Shown in pieces: positions 1 through 8,108 of a stretch of DNA of 42,479 bases (the first letter of the stretch is position 1; every line of letters begins with the position of its first letter). Source of the DNA: Lachnospiraceae bacterium (GTDB taxonomy: Bacteria > Bacillota > Clostridia > Lachnospirales > Lachnospiraceae); assembly GCA_022792295.1 (NCBI GenBank), contig JAAWAR010000048.1:1-42479 (forward strand), written 5' to 3'. The notes under the pieces were generated by a model. The model had not been told where the DNA came from. It saw nothing but the letters and a program-made list of their open reading frames with translations, and did no database searches. The translations under genes were made by a program, and so were the position numbers.

Positions 1-1007
1 AGTGCCACATTCTGCAGCTTATCAAGCCATGCACGCTTCTCGTCCCTGGTGAAGACCGGCGGTTTTTCTGCAAATACCTTTTCCCATGCACCGTCTGCGA
101 GTACATCCATATACTCCTCACCGATATAGACGTCGATCGCATTGTCCCGGTCCGCACGTTTGATCGAATCCAAAAACGGAAGCGCCAAAACCTGCGGCGC
201 CTGACGCAAAAACCAGTTGTCCGCCTTCTGGCCCGCGAGACGCGTGCAGTGAACACGTGACTGCTGGCCCGCGCCGATACCGATGGCCTGTCCATCCTTT
301 GCATAGCAGACCGAGTTGGACTGCGTATATTTTAATGTGATTAACGCAATCATCAGGTCAAGCTTCGCATCCTCGGAAAGCTCCTTGTTCTCGGTCACGA
401 TATTCGAGAGCAGTTCTTTATCAATTTTCAGCTCATTCCGCCCTTGTTCAAAGGTCACGCCAAACACCTGCTTGCGCTCGATCGCCGCCGGAACATAGGA
501 TACATCAATCTGAAGCACATTATAATTGCCGTTCTTCTTGCCTTTTAGGATTTCAAGCGCCTCTGGCTCATAACCCGGGGCAATCACGCCATCCGATACC
601 TCGCGCTTTATAAGTCTTGCCGTATCCACATCACAGACATCCGAGAGGGAGATAAAATCACCAAAGGAAGACATACGGTCTGCTCCCCTGGCCCTCGCGT
701 AGGCTGAGGCAAGCAAAGATAATTCCCCGAGATCATCCACCCAATAGATCTTTTTGAGAACCTCTGTAAGGGGACGTCCCACGGCCGCTCCGGCCGGGGA
801 AACATGCTTAAACGAAGCCGCTGCCGGAAGCCCGGACGCATCCTTTAGTTCCTTGACAAGCTGCCAGCCGTTCAACGCGTCAAGCAGATTGATATAGCCC
901 GGCCTACCGTTTAAAACCGTAACCGGCAGTTCGCTGTTATCCTCCATAAATACTCTTGACGGCTTCTGATTCGGGTTACAGCCGTATTTTAATTCCATTT
1001 CCTTCAT
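1..1007 (-). CDS. purH: Phosphoribosylaminoimidazolecarboxamide (AICAR) formyltransferase, stand-alone; 3' end beyond the window
   Basis: Transfers a formyl group from 10-formyl-tetrahydrofolate to AICAR, the ninth step of de novo purine synthesis, in the cytosol. I read it directly from the minus strand: it starts at ATG 1007 after the ribosome site AAAGGAG and stays open to the window edge (335 codons seen; the family is about 390). The sequence [11 protein letters not shown] at residues 65-75 carries the Lys-His pair (K67, H68) that is catalytic in the AICAR transformylase domain of bifunctional PurH/ATIC. The N-terminal MGS-type IMP cyclohydrolase domain of bifunctional PurH is absent; that reaction is supplied by the gene just upstream (1083-1796). 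The spacing to that gene is 75 bp and both read leftwards, so they are probably co-transcribed. The C-terminal end cannot be assessed. Confidence 0.93.
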   Translation of the reverse strand, partial: MKEMELKYGCNPNQKPSRVFMEDNSELPVTVLNGRPGYINLLDALNGWQLVKELKDASGLPAAASFKHVSPAGAAVGRPLTEVLKKIYWVDDLGELSLLASAYARARGADRMSSFGDFISLSDVCDVDTARLIKREVSDGVIAPGYEPEALEILKGKKNGNYNVLQIDVSYVPAAIERKQVFGVTFEQGRNELKIDKELLSNIVTENKELSEDAKLDLMIALITLKYTQSNSVCYAKDGQAIGIGAGQQSRVHCTRLAGQKADNWFLRQAPQVLALPFLDSIKRADRDNAIDVYIGEEYMDVLADGAWEKVFAEKPPVFTRDEKRAWLDKLQNVA

Positions 1008-1082
1008 GCTTTCTCTCCTTTATCTGTACTCATCCCAGTTTATATCCTGCCTTCTGCCTCTCCACGGCGCACGCCCATGGCA

Positions 1083-1796
1083 TCAGCGGTTTTTGTTTAC
1101 GATCCGGCTTTCATATTTTCCTGTCTCAATCTCAATAAAGCGCACAAACAAAGAGACCTTATTCTCCTCATTGAGACTGTCCCACATAAGCGCGGTAAAT
1201 TCGTCGATTGTACCGTCGATTGCAATACGTGTCGGTTCTCCTTCATAGCTTGGCAGCGGATTTCCGTCATCCAGATAGGTATGGATGAAACGTCCTTCGC
1301 CATTCAGCGGCTTCTCATAGGCGTACGTATACCGGCAGCATCCGGCCGGATCCCCGTCGCTGCTTTTTAAAATGGACATGGCATAGTTACAGGTTCCGCC
1401 CTCAATGTGCAGGATTCCGGAGATCCGGGGCGTGAAATTCGGCCCGTCAGGCTCAAACTCCCGGCTGCGGAGGGACTGCTCAAACGTAAGCTGTTTGTCC
1501 ATTCCCTCATAGATTGTATCCGTCTGGTCTCCATTTGTGACGATCGTCTTGTTGCCGAGTACACGGACCGGCGCATAGATGATCAGGCTCGGATCTGAGA
1601 GTTTTGCCGGATCAAACGCCTGTGTCCGGATCCCCTCCCCGTCCTCGACAAACACGCGGTTGCGGCTGTTCTCACTCCGCCCCATGATAAAATAAGCCGC
1701 CACAGCTGTTTTTCCATCCTGCGATTTTCCGATCACGATCCCGCGTCCCGGATAAGAGGTTCTTTTCAGTTCATCTGCCAGTGAAACAATCTTCAT
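1083..1796 (-). CDS. IMP cyclohydrolase, PurO-like (PF07826-type) stand-alone enzyme
   Basis: Closes the ring of FAICAR to IMP, the last step of de novo purine synthesis. The 237-residue product resembles the single-domain IMP cyclohydrolase family first described in archaea (PurO) and is unrelated to the N-terminal domain of bacterial PurH. Recognisable stretches are the N-terminal SYPGRGIVIG (residues 14-23), MGRSENSRNR (about 39-48), IYEGMDKQ and GGTCNYAMS. The start at ATG 1796 follows GAGGAG with an 8-base spacing. It lies just upstream of the AICAR formyltransferase in the same direction, so the two genes together replace bifunctional PurH. An inverted repeat at 1820-1839 lies in its leader. 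The identification is by recognition of the family pattern. Confidence 0.88.
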   Translation of the reverse strand: MKIVSLADELKRTSYPGRGIVIGKSQDGKTAVAAYFIMGRSENSRNRVFVEDGEGIRTQAFDPAKLSDPSLIIYAPVRVLGNKTIVTNGDQTDTIYEGMDKQLTFEQSLRSREFEPDGPNFTPRISGILHIEGGTCNYAMSILKSSDGDPAGCCRYTYAYEKPLNGEGRFIHTYLDDGNPLPSYEGEPTRIAIDGTIDEFTALMWDSLNEENKVSLFVRFIEIETGKYESRIVNKNR

Positions 1797-1819
1797 AAAA
1801 TTTTCTCCTCATTCTTCTT

Positions 1820-1839
1820 ATTCGTAAGTGTATGCGAAT
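1820..1839. promoter_or_regulatory. Inverted repeat ATTCG-N10-CGAAT upstream of the IMP cyclohydrolase gene
   Basis: Perfect 5-bp arms (1820-1824 and 1835-1839) lie 23 bases before the start codon. Each half, read outward with its flanks (for example TTACGAAT), is a partial match to the Gram-positive PurBox core WWWCGAAC. Its placement before a purine gene makes an operator plausible, but the arms are short and the C after CGAA is replaced by T in both halves. Confidence 0.3.
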
Positions 1840-1920
1840 CTGGTTGTGCCTGTCCGTTCTGCTTCTTATTTTATGTAGCAGTTCATAATATATATAAACT
1901 GTTATTATTTTATTATCTTT

Positions 1921-2469
1921 CTACATGTTTTGCAATCCATTTTTTGTGTTTTTCTTTACCGAGTACAAAAGATGCGGCATTTCGGCCCCGCGATACTGTT
2001 TTACCCAGGTATCCACGACGGCCATACCATTTTTCTCGGCTACCCGCCGCGAAGCCGTGTTTGTCTCCCGGATCATGGAAAAGACTTCTTCTGCCTTCAG
2101 TTTTGTAAACGCGTATTCTTTACAGGCTTTTGCCGCCTCTGCCGCATATCCTTTATGCCAATATTGTTTCCGGAATAAATATCCGATCTCCAGAATCTTC
2201 CTTTCTTTCCAGTTTTGCAAAGTCAGCCCGCACTGCCCGATCATTTCCCCTGTCTCTTTCAGGATAACAGCCCAGAACCCAAAGCTGCCGTATTCCTCAT
2301 AGCGCTTAAGCTGCCTTTCCATCCAGTCCTTTGTCTCCTCATCACTAAACGCTCCGTTATATGCATACATTGTTTCTTCATCCTGCAAAATCCAGCTTAA
2401 CGCCTCATAGTCCGTCCTCGCCAATCTGCGCAGATAGAGTCTTTCTGTCTCCAATATCTTATCTTCCAT
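1921..2469 (-). CDS. GNAT family N-acetyltransferase (RimJ/RimL-like)
   Basis: Predicted to transfer an acetyl group from acetyl-CoA to an amine; the substrate is unknown. The 182 residues show the RimJ/RimL-type pattern: the N-terminal ETERLYLRRL strand (8-17), a central EMIGQCGL (about 74-81) and IGYLFRKQYWHKGYAAEAAKA (about 95-115), where the Q/R-x-x-G-x-A loop binds the acetyl-CoA pyrophosphate, then VFSMIRETNTASRRVAEKNGM as the usual second motif. Start ATG 2469; AAGGAG is present upstream at a rather long spacing. It stands alone between the purine pair and a divergent lipoprotein gene. Such enzymes act on ribosomal proteins, small metabolites or antibiotics, and the sequence does not decide between them. 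Confidence 0.87.
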   Translation of the reverse strand: MEDKILETERLYLRRLARTDYEALSWILQDEETMYAYNGAFSDEETKDWMERQLKRYEEYGSFGFWAVILKETGEMIGQCGLTLQNWKERKILEIGYLFRKQYWHKGYAAEAAKACKEYAFTKLKAEEVFSMIRETNTASRRVAEKNGMAVVDTWVKQYRGAEMPHLLYSVKKNTKNGLQNM

Positions 2470-2832
2470 ATTCCGCCGTCTCTCCTTTTCACTGTAAAAA
2501 GCTTCATTTCACAATATTTTATCAGAAAAATCTTGTTGTTTTATACATATTTTTATGCATCAAACTTCGCCAAACAACCTTTACCCGCCGAAACTTCTAA
2601 GACGCCGGCACACCACACCCACCAGCGCCAGTCTTTGCAGCCAGTCCGGCCTTTCTTTGCCCTTCCTTTTCCTCCCGAAACAAAAAACAGCAAAGGCATC
2701 GTCCCGCTTCCCTTTTGTGCCTCCCTCTCCTCGTAACGGAAATTTAAGAATTTTTATACATTCTCTCCATATACTTCCTGCCTAAAATAGAGTATACTTA
2801 ATCTATCATCATACACTAGGAGGAAACCACTT
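2470..2832. other. Divergent intergenic region, 363 bp
   Basis: Lies between the leftward acetyltransferase and the rightward lipoprotein gene. The left part is AT-rich and the middle is C-rich on the plus strand without an obvious structure. A TATACT -10 element for the plus-strand gene sits at 2793-2798; I see no good -35 at the usual spacing. I found no RNA gene, repeat or hidden coding region. Several short open frames here lack ribosome sites and recognisable sequence. Confidence 0.5.
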
Positions 2833-3657
2833 ATGAAAAAACACATATACATACTGGCAGCCATACTTCTTCTCTCCACACTCTCCGGCTGCAAATCCAA
2901 AGAAAAAGTAGATCTTTCCGGCATCCATACAACCGAGGCCGAAACCTTGTCTCCAACGACCGCAGCCCCCGAGACGGCAGCGTCAACAGCTCCCCAAACA
3001 GAGCCGTCTTCTGACGCCAAGGAAACCAAACCGGATAAATCGTCCTCTGACGCCCTGTCCGTCCGTTCCAAAATCGCCACGGAAAAGCAGGGAAAAATTT
3101 CTATCGAATACCCGATTCTCTCTAACCTTCCATCCGGCAGCCCCACAGATGCCATAAATGCCTTAATCAAGGAAAAAGCCACACAGTTTATTACGGCCTA
3201 TAAGCTGAATCCGGAGACGGCCACGGCCAGAGTCAAATGCAGCGTCCTCTCCCTGGACCGGAAAAAGGCCATTTTCACCTACACTGGTTTCTACAAAACG
3301 GACGATAACTCTGATGAAACCACAATCTTTTATACGACCAATGTAGACCTTGTAAAGGGGAACCTGATCGTTCTTTCCGATTACGCCGACGCCTATACAA
3401 TGGCCGGATATATGCATTCTGACGATTGTGTGTTCAACCACGCTACCGACCGGGCCAAGGTACACGCCGAGCTTAAAGCCACGGACATCGAAACACTGAC
3501 GGAGATTCTGGAAGACTGTGATTTCCGTGCGGATGTAAGCGACCGGCTTCCGCGCTCCTTCTCCTATGAGCTGGGCGGGGATATTTTTATGGCCGTTCCG
3601 GTCAGCCATGAGCTCGGGGGATACGCGATTGTCTGGTACACACCCGACACCAAATAG
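2833..3657 (+). CDS. Lipoprotein with RsiV/PdaC-like (DUF4163/DUF3298-type) extracellular region
   Basis: A 274-residue secreted lipoprotein. Residues 1-20 form a signal peptide ending in the lipobox LSGC, so Cys20 would be lipidated and the protein held on the outer face of the membrane. Residues 25-75 are a Thr/Ser/Ala/Glu-rich linker. The remainder has an IEYPILSNL strand, alternating strands and a [17 protein letters not shown] segment that recalls the DUF4163/DUF3298 domains of RsiV and PdaC, but the match is weak and I infer no enzymatic role. Start ATG 2833 follows AGGAGGAAACCACTT. No sigma factor or polysaccharide deacetylase gene is adjacent, so an anti-sigma role has no support from context. 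upp follows in the same direction after 68 bp. Confidence 0.75.
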   Translation: MKKHIYILAAILLLSTLSGCKSKEKVDLSGIHTTEAETLSPTTAAPETAASTAPQTEPSSDAKETKPDKSSSDALSVRSKIATEKQGKISIEYPILSNLPSGSPTDAINALIKEKATQFITAYKLNPETATARVKCSVLSLDRKKAIFTYTGFYKTDDNSDETTIFYTTNVDLVKGNLIVLSDYADAYTMAGYMHSDDCVFNHATDRAKVHAELKATDIETLTEILEDCDFRADVSDRLPRSFSYELGGDIFMAVPVSHELGGYAIVWYTPDTK

Positions 3658-3725
3658 CCGCCGCACAAGCCGGAAACTTAACCGTTCCAATACCAAAAAT
3701 CCAACAAAAAAGGCAGGGAAACTTT

Positions 3726-4355
3726 ATGGAAAACATCATGATTCTTGACCACCCGTTGATCCAGCACAAAATATCCAGACTCCGCGACAAAAATACCGGA
3801 ACCAACGAATTCCGCACATTGATTGAAGAAATCTCCACTCTGATGGGCTATGAAGCGCTGCGCGATCTGCCGCTTGCAGAAATGGAAGTGGAAACGCCGA
3901 TCGAACGCTGCTTCACACCGGTTCTGGCAGGCAAAAAACTGGCCGTCGTACCGATTCTGCGCGCCGGCCTGGGCATGGTGAACGGAATCCTGGCGCTTGT
4001 GCCGTCGGCCAAGGTAGGTCATATCGGCCTATACAGAGATGAAACCACACATGAGCCCCATGAATACTTCTGCAAACTTCCAAGTCCCATCGACCAGCGT
4101 ACCATTGTGGTCACCGACCCAATGCTCGCAACCGGAGGTTCTGCAGTGGCCGCAGTAGACTTCATCAAACGCCACGGCGGAAAAACCATCAAATTCATGT
4201 GCATCATCGCCGCACCCGAGGGCTTAAAGCGCCTCCGAACCGCCCATCCGGACATCCAAATCTACGTTGGCCACCTTGACCGCGAGCTGAATGAAAACGC
4301 CTACATCTGCCCCGGCCTCGGAGACGCCGGGGACCGCATCTTTGGGACGAAATAA
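3726..4355 (+). CDS. upp: Uracil phosphoribosyltransferase
   Basis: Salvages uracil: uracil plus PRPP gives UMP and pyrophosphate. The length of 209 residues is standard. The PRPP-binding loop is [12 protein letters not shown] (about residues 127-138), the N-terminal segment [11 protein letters not shown] (about 75-85) forms the conserved ILRAG motif, and the uracil-binding C-terminus shows [25 protein letters not shown]. Start ATG 3726 lies after GGCAGGGAAACTTT. It may be co-transcribed with the preceding lipoprotein gene (68-bp gap with no terminator visible). Downstream it converges with the leftward beta-helix gene across a GC-rich hairpin. Confidence 0.97.
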   Translation: MENIMILDHPLIQHKISRLRDKNTGTNEFRTLIEEISTLMGYEALRDLPLAEMEVETPIERCFTPVLAGKKLAVVPILRAGLGMVNGILALVPSAKVGHIGLYRDETTHEPHEYFCKLPSPIDQRTIVVTDPMLATGGSAVAAVDFIKRHGGKTIKFMCIIAAPEGLKRLRTAHPDIQIYVGHLDRELNENAYICPGLGDAGDRIFGTK

Positions 4356-4386
4356 AACAGGAAAAGCCCTTTTAACCATTCAGGCT

Positions 4387-4420
4387 GCCGGGAGAAAGCC
4401 AAATCGCTCCTTCTCCCGGC
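4387..4420. terminator. Strong hairpin between convergent genes (possible terminator)
   Basis: GCCGGGAGAA (4387-4396) and TTCTCCCGGC (4411-4420) form a perfect 10-bp stem with a 14-base loop, midway between the convergent upp and beta-helix genes. No good T-run follows on either strand, so intrinsic termination is uncertain; it may instead protect the 3' ends. Confidence 0.5.
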
Positions 4421-4434
4421 GGCCCCCTTCATAA

Positions 4435-5106
4435 CTACCTCTTTCTTGCAATTTCCCCTTCCCTTTTATAGATCGAACTTCCATCCACACAGCCCCGCAC
4501 GCTTGACAGGGGATAAATGTTGCTGTTTCGTCCAACCACTGTCCCGGGATTCAGGACAGAGCCGCAGCCTACCTCCACGCCGTCTCCGACCATTGCTCCA
4601 AACTTTTTAATCCCTGTCTCTATATCCCCATCTGATGCATGGACCTTCACAAGCAGCTTATCGGATTTTACATTCGAGGTAATAGACCCCGCGCCCATAT
4701 GCGCTTTAAAACCCAGGATTGAGTCTCCCACGTAATTATAATGCGGAACCTGTACCTGATCAAACAGGATCACATTTTTTAGTTCCGTCGAATTACCAAC
4801 CACAGCACTTTCCCCGACCAGTGCACTGCTTCTTAAAAACGCTCCATGGCGGATTTCTGCCTTTGGCCCGATGACAATCGCCTCGCCCAGATACGCGCTG
4901 GAAAGCACCTTCGCGGTCTTATGAATCCAGACAGTTTCCCCCCGCTTTTCATACTCCTCCTCGGGAAGGGAGGCGCCGAGCTTTACAATAAACTCTTTTA
5001 TATGCGCAAGCACCTCCCACGGATAGACAAACCGCTCCAAAAGCTCCTTCGCCATCGTATGCGACAGATCAAAAAGCTCGCAAATCTTCGTTTCTTCCTT
5101 TTTCAT
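4435..5106 (-). CDS. Left-handed beta-helix (hexapeptide-repeat) protein, GlmU C-terminal-like
   Basis: A 223-residue protein with an N-terminal helical region (1-55) followed by a ladder of imperfect hexapeptide repeats with I/V/L every sixth residue (about 60-200), the left-handed beta-helix fold. Segments such as LGEAIVIGPKAEIRHGAFLR, VGESAVVGNSTELKN and GAMVGDGVEVGCGS resemble the acyltransferase half of GlmU and sugar-1-phosphate uridylyltransferases. The Rossmann nucleotidyltransferase half is missing, so databases that call such proteins UDP-GlcNAc pyrophosphorylase probably overstate it. I chose ATG 5106 because it follows GAGG and sits 10 bp after the topB stop; the longer open frame upstream is topB in another frame. 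It is the last gene of the long leftward block. Confidence 0.8.
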   Translation of the reverse strand: MKKEETKICELFDLSHTMAKELLERFVYPWEVLAHIKEFIVKLGASLPEEEYEKRGETVWIHKTAKVLSSAYLGEAIVIGPKAEIRHGAFLRSSALVGESAVVGNSTELKNVILFDQVQVPHYNYVGDSILGFKAHMGAGSITSNVKSDKLLVKVHASDGDIETGIKKFGAMVGDGVEVGCGSVLNPGTVVGRNSNIYPLSSVRGCVDGSSIYKREGEIARKR

Positions 5107-5116
5107 ATCCACAACC

Positions 5117-7210
5117 TCATTTCTTATAAAACTTCGCCGCCGCATCAAAGTACGGCGTGAGAAGATGCTGATTGTTCCCCTGCTTGACCCCATTGGTCCG
5201 AAGTGCCACAAAGCGTTCCAGCTTCTCCATATATTCCTCCGGCGTAATGCTCCCCTCAGCCACATAGGTCAGGCCCTTTTCCCAGCTTGCCGTGAGCTCC
5301 GGGTTCAAAAGCTGCCGGATGGAGGCACCGCACACTTCAAAGACGATCTCACCAAGAAGCGTGGGCGTGATGACCTGTGTCTTTTTCGCCAGCGAAAGAT
5401 ATTGAATGTTGAACAGCTTTTTCAAAATTTCCGCTCTTGTCGCGCTTGTGCCGATGCCGCTCCCTTTGATCTGCGCCCGCAGCTCCTCATCCTCAATGAG
5501 CTGGCCCGCGTTTTCCATGGCAAGAATCATCGAGCCGGAGGTATAACGCTTCGGCGGTGTAGTCTCTCCCTCCTTGATTTCCAGGGAGAGAAGCAAAAGT
5601 TTCTGCCCCTTTTTCAGGCTGTCCAGCGCCGCCAGAAGCGCTTTTGCCTTCCCGTCCTGCCCCGGATCAAGCTCCTGCTCGCTATCCTTTTCGGCCGGCA
5701 GATCTTTCCCTCCCGGTGACGCAGACACGGCTTCGGAGGCATCCGCATTCCCAATCGCCGTCTGTTCTGCCCGTTCCCGCTGCACGGAGGCCACCTTCAG
5801 ATACCCTTCCTCGGCCAAAACCTTATAGCCAGCAAAAAAATGTTCCCCCTGCTTCTCCATATGCAGCGAATATTTCCGATAGACCGCAGGAGGATAAAAA
5901 ATACTTAAAAACCGCCTTGCGATCCGCTCGTAAACCTTCTGAGCCAGAGGCGCCAGACGGCCGACGCTTGCCGTTCCCTGTCCGGTCGGGATAATCGCAT
6001 AATGGTCCGTGATCTGCTTATCGTTTACATAACGCGTCTTTACAATTCCTTTATAGCTTCCTCCTGCCAAAACTTCATTTGCGAACGCTCCCAGCGGCGG
6101 GAAATTCTGAAGTCCTGCAATATTTTTATGGATTTCCTTTGATACGGCCGTTGAGAGCACTCTTGCATCCGTCCTCGGGTAGGTCACAAGTTTTTTCTCA
6201 TACAGCTCCTGCACAATTTTAAGCGTTTCATCGGGGCTTATTTTAAACAGCTTTGAACAGTCATTCTGCAGCTCCGCCAGATTATAAAGGAGCGGCGGAT
6301 TCTTCGTCTCCTTCTTTTTTTCCAGGGAAAGAATCGTCCCTTCCATCGGCTCTGCCGTCAGGAACTGTACAAGCTCCTCGGCTGTCTTCTTCTCCTTAAA
6401 ACCGTTCTCTTTATAGAGCACCGGCGTGCCGAAATATTTAGATCCCTCCACAGCGCGCCACTCGGCAGAGACGGTCAGGCTCTCCTTGTCCAAAGCTGCC
6501 GGCAGGCCAAAGCTCCCCAGCACCCGGTAAAATGGCGTCTTCACGAAGCTGCGGATCTCCCTCTCTTTGCGCACTACCATGCCGAGCACGCAGGTCATAA
6601 CCCGGCCTACGGACAGCACAGCCCGTTTTTCATGCAGGTAGGAAGCAACGGCAGGACCGTATTTCAGAGTCAAAACCCGCGAGAAATTAATCCCCATCAG
6701 GTAGTCCTCCTTTGCCCGAAGATACGCCGAGGCTGCCAGATTGTCATACGCTGAGAGCTCCTTTGCGTTTTTGATCCCGCGCAGAATCTCCTCCTCGGTC
6801 TGTGAATCAATCCATACTCTCCGCCGCTTCTTGCCCTTCACACCGGCCATCTGTTCCACAAGGCGATAGATATACTCCCCCTCGCGTCCCGAGTCGGTGC
6901 AGACATAGATTGTCTCCACATCCTCCCGCGTCAAAAGCTTTTTGACCGTCAAAAACTGTTTTTTGACGTCCTCAATGACCTGGTACTTAAACTGCTGCGG
7001 CAAAAACGGCAGCGTATGCATGCTCCATCGCTTTAAGGCCGGATCATATGCATCCGGATAACTCATTGTGACAAGATGCCCCACACACCAGGTCACGATC
7101 ACGCTCTCCGATTCGATGAAGCCGTCACCCTTTCTGCCTGTGACCTTCAACGCCTTTGCAAACTCCTGTGCCACACTCGGCTTTTCCGCAATAAATACTG
7201 ATTTACCCAT
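5117..7210 (-). CDS. topB: DNA topoisomerase III (type IA)
   Basis: A type IA topoisomerase that cuts one strand and relaxes or decatenates DNA. The 697 residues begin with the TOPRIM domain (SVFIAEKPSVAQEFAKAL, residues 4-21; acidic motif TDSGREGEYIY near 105-115), continue through the gate domain (LSVGRVMT) and carry the active-site tyrosine in TYPRTDARVL near residue 350. The family's usual SVGRVQTP reads SVGRVMTC here. A charged, Ala/Glu-rich insertion lies near residues 475-515 (around GGKDLPAEKDSEQELDPGQD). There are no C-terminal zinc fingers, and the end is basic. Start ATG 7210 overlaps the stop of the EamA carrier by 8 bp and follows AAGGGAAGGA. Such copies occur in both core and mobile regions; this context is core. 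Confidence 0.92.
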   Translation of the reverse strand: MGKSVFIAEKPSVAQEFAKALKVTGRKGDGFIESESVIVTWCVGHLVTMSYPDAYDPALKRWSMHTLPFLPQQFKYQVIEDVKKQFLTVKKLLTREDVETIYVCTDSGREGEYIYRLVEQMAGVKGKKRRRVWIDSQTEEEILRGIKNAKELSAYDNLAASAYLRAKEDYLMGINFSRVLTLKYGPAVASYLHEKRAVLSVGRVMTCVLGMVVRKEREIRSFVKTPFYRVLGSFGLPAALDKESLTVSAEWRAVEGSKYFGTPVLYKENGFKEKKTAEELVQFLTAEPMEGTILSLEKKKETKNPPLLYNLAELQNDCSKLFKISPDETLKIVQELYEKKLVTYPRTDARVLSTAVSKEIHKNIAGLQNFPPLGAFANEVLAGGSYKGIVKTRYVNDKQITDHYAIIPTGQGTASVGRLAPLAQKVYERIARRFLSIFYPPAVYRKYSLHMEKQGEHFFAGYKVLAEEGYLKVASVQRERAEQTAIGNADASEAVSASPGGKDLPAEKDSEQELDPGQDGKAKALLAALDSLKKGQKLLLLSLEIKEGETTPPKRYTSGSMILAMENAGQLIEDEELRAQIKGSGIGTSATRAEILKKLFNIQYLSLAKKTQVITPTLLGEIVFEVCGASIRQLLNPELTASWEKGLTYVAEGSITPEEYMEKLERFVALRTNGVKQGNNQHLLTPYFDAAAKFYKK

Positions 7211-8105
7211 TCCTTCCCTTTCCAAACAGCCCCGGACCGAGCTCCGATAAAAGCACCGCCAGGAACATGAGCGCACAGCCTGCAAGCATTCGCTCGGTCA
7301 GAACATCACCCAGGAAAATGACTGAAAAAAGCGCCCCGAATACCGCCTCCATTGACAGTAAAAGCGCCGATGTGTTGGCGCTTAAATATTTCTGGCCGAG
7401 GTTCTGCAAAAGAAAAGCCAGCATGGTCGAAAACAACGCAAGATACAAAATGCCAAACACCAGGCCCCGGTCTGTCAAGACCGCAAAGGAAAACGCACCA
7501 TCCATGACCGGAGACACACACCAAAACAAAACAGCAGCAACCGCGATCTGCACAACCGTCAAAAGGGCAGGATCATGAAGGGCGGTAAAGCGGTCAATGT
7601 ACACCATATGAAGCGCAAAGCATACGCCGCAGATCAGCGTCAGAAAATCTCCGTAATTGATGCCCTTATCGCCCTGGAGGGACAAAAGTGCCAGTCCGAT
7701 TACCGCAATAACCGCCGCGATGAGATTGTAAATTTTCGGCCGTTTCTTGTTGATCAGCCAATGGAAAAACGGGACGATGATCACATAGAGCGTGGTGATA
7801 AATGCATTTTTGCTCGCTGTCGTATGGGTAAGCCCATACGTCTGAAAGAGATAGGAAGTTCCTAAAAAGATCCCCAGGATTATCCCGCAGACAAGCGCCT
7901 CCCGGCTGGCCCCACGCAGGCTTTTATGGAACAAAACCGCCATCGAGACAGCCGCCGCTGTAAATCGGAGTGCCAGAAGATAAGCCGGAGGAACTATATC
8001 CACCGAATTTTTCATCACAACAAAGCCGCTGCCCCAGATCATCGTTGTAACCAAAAGACCCAGGGCCGCAACCACCTTTGTTTTCATACTATATTGTATT
8101 TCCAT
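7203..8105 (-). CDS. EamA/DMT-family transporter
   Basis: A 300-residue inner-membrane carrier of the drug/metabolite transporter superfamily with about ten hydrophobic helices arranged as two EamA halves. The first half shows MIWGSGFVVMKNS (19-31), typical of this family; the second begins near ICGVCFALHMVYIDRF. Substrates cannot be predicted. Start ATG 8105 follows AAGGAAATAATAC, whose TAA is also the galM stop, so the two genes are separated by only 3 bp and are probably translationally coupled; the 3' end in turn overlaps topB. The operon position suggests co-expression only, not a shared pathway. Confidence 0.9.
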   Translation of the reverse strand: MEIQYSMKTKVVAALGLLVTTMIWGSGFVVMKNSVDIVPPAYLLALRFTAAAVSMAVLFHKSLRGASREALVCGIILGIFLGTSYLFQTYGLTHTTASKNAFITTLYVIIVPFFHWLINKKRPKIYNLIAAVIAVIGLALLSLQGDKGINYGDFLTLICGVCFALHMVYIDRFTALHDPALLTVVQIAVAAVLFWCVSPVMDGAFSFAVLTDRGLVFGILYLALFSTMLAFLLQNLGQKYLSANTSALLLSMEAVFGALFSVIFLGDVLTERMLAGCALMFLAVLLSELGPGLFGKGRNG

Positions 8106-8108
8106 GTA

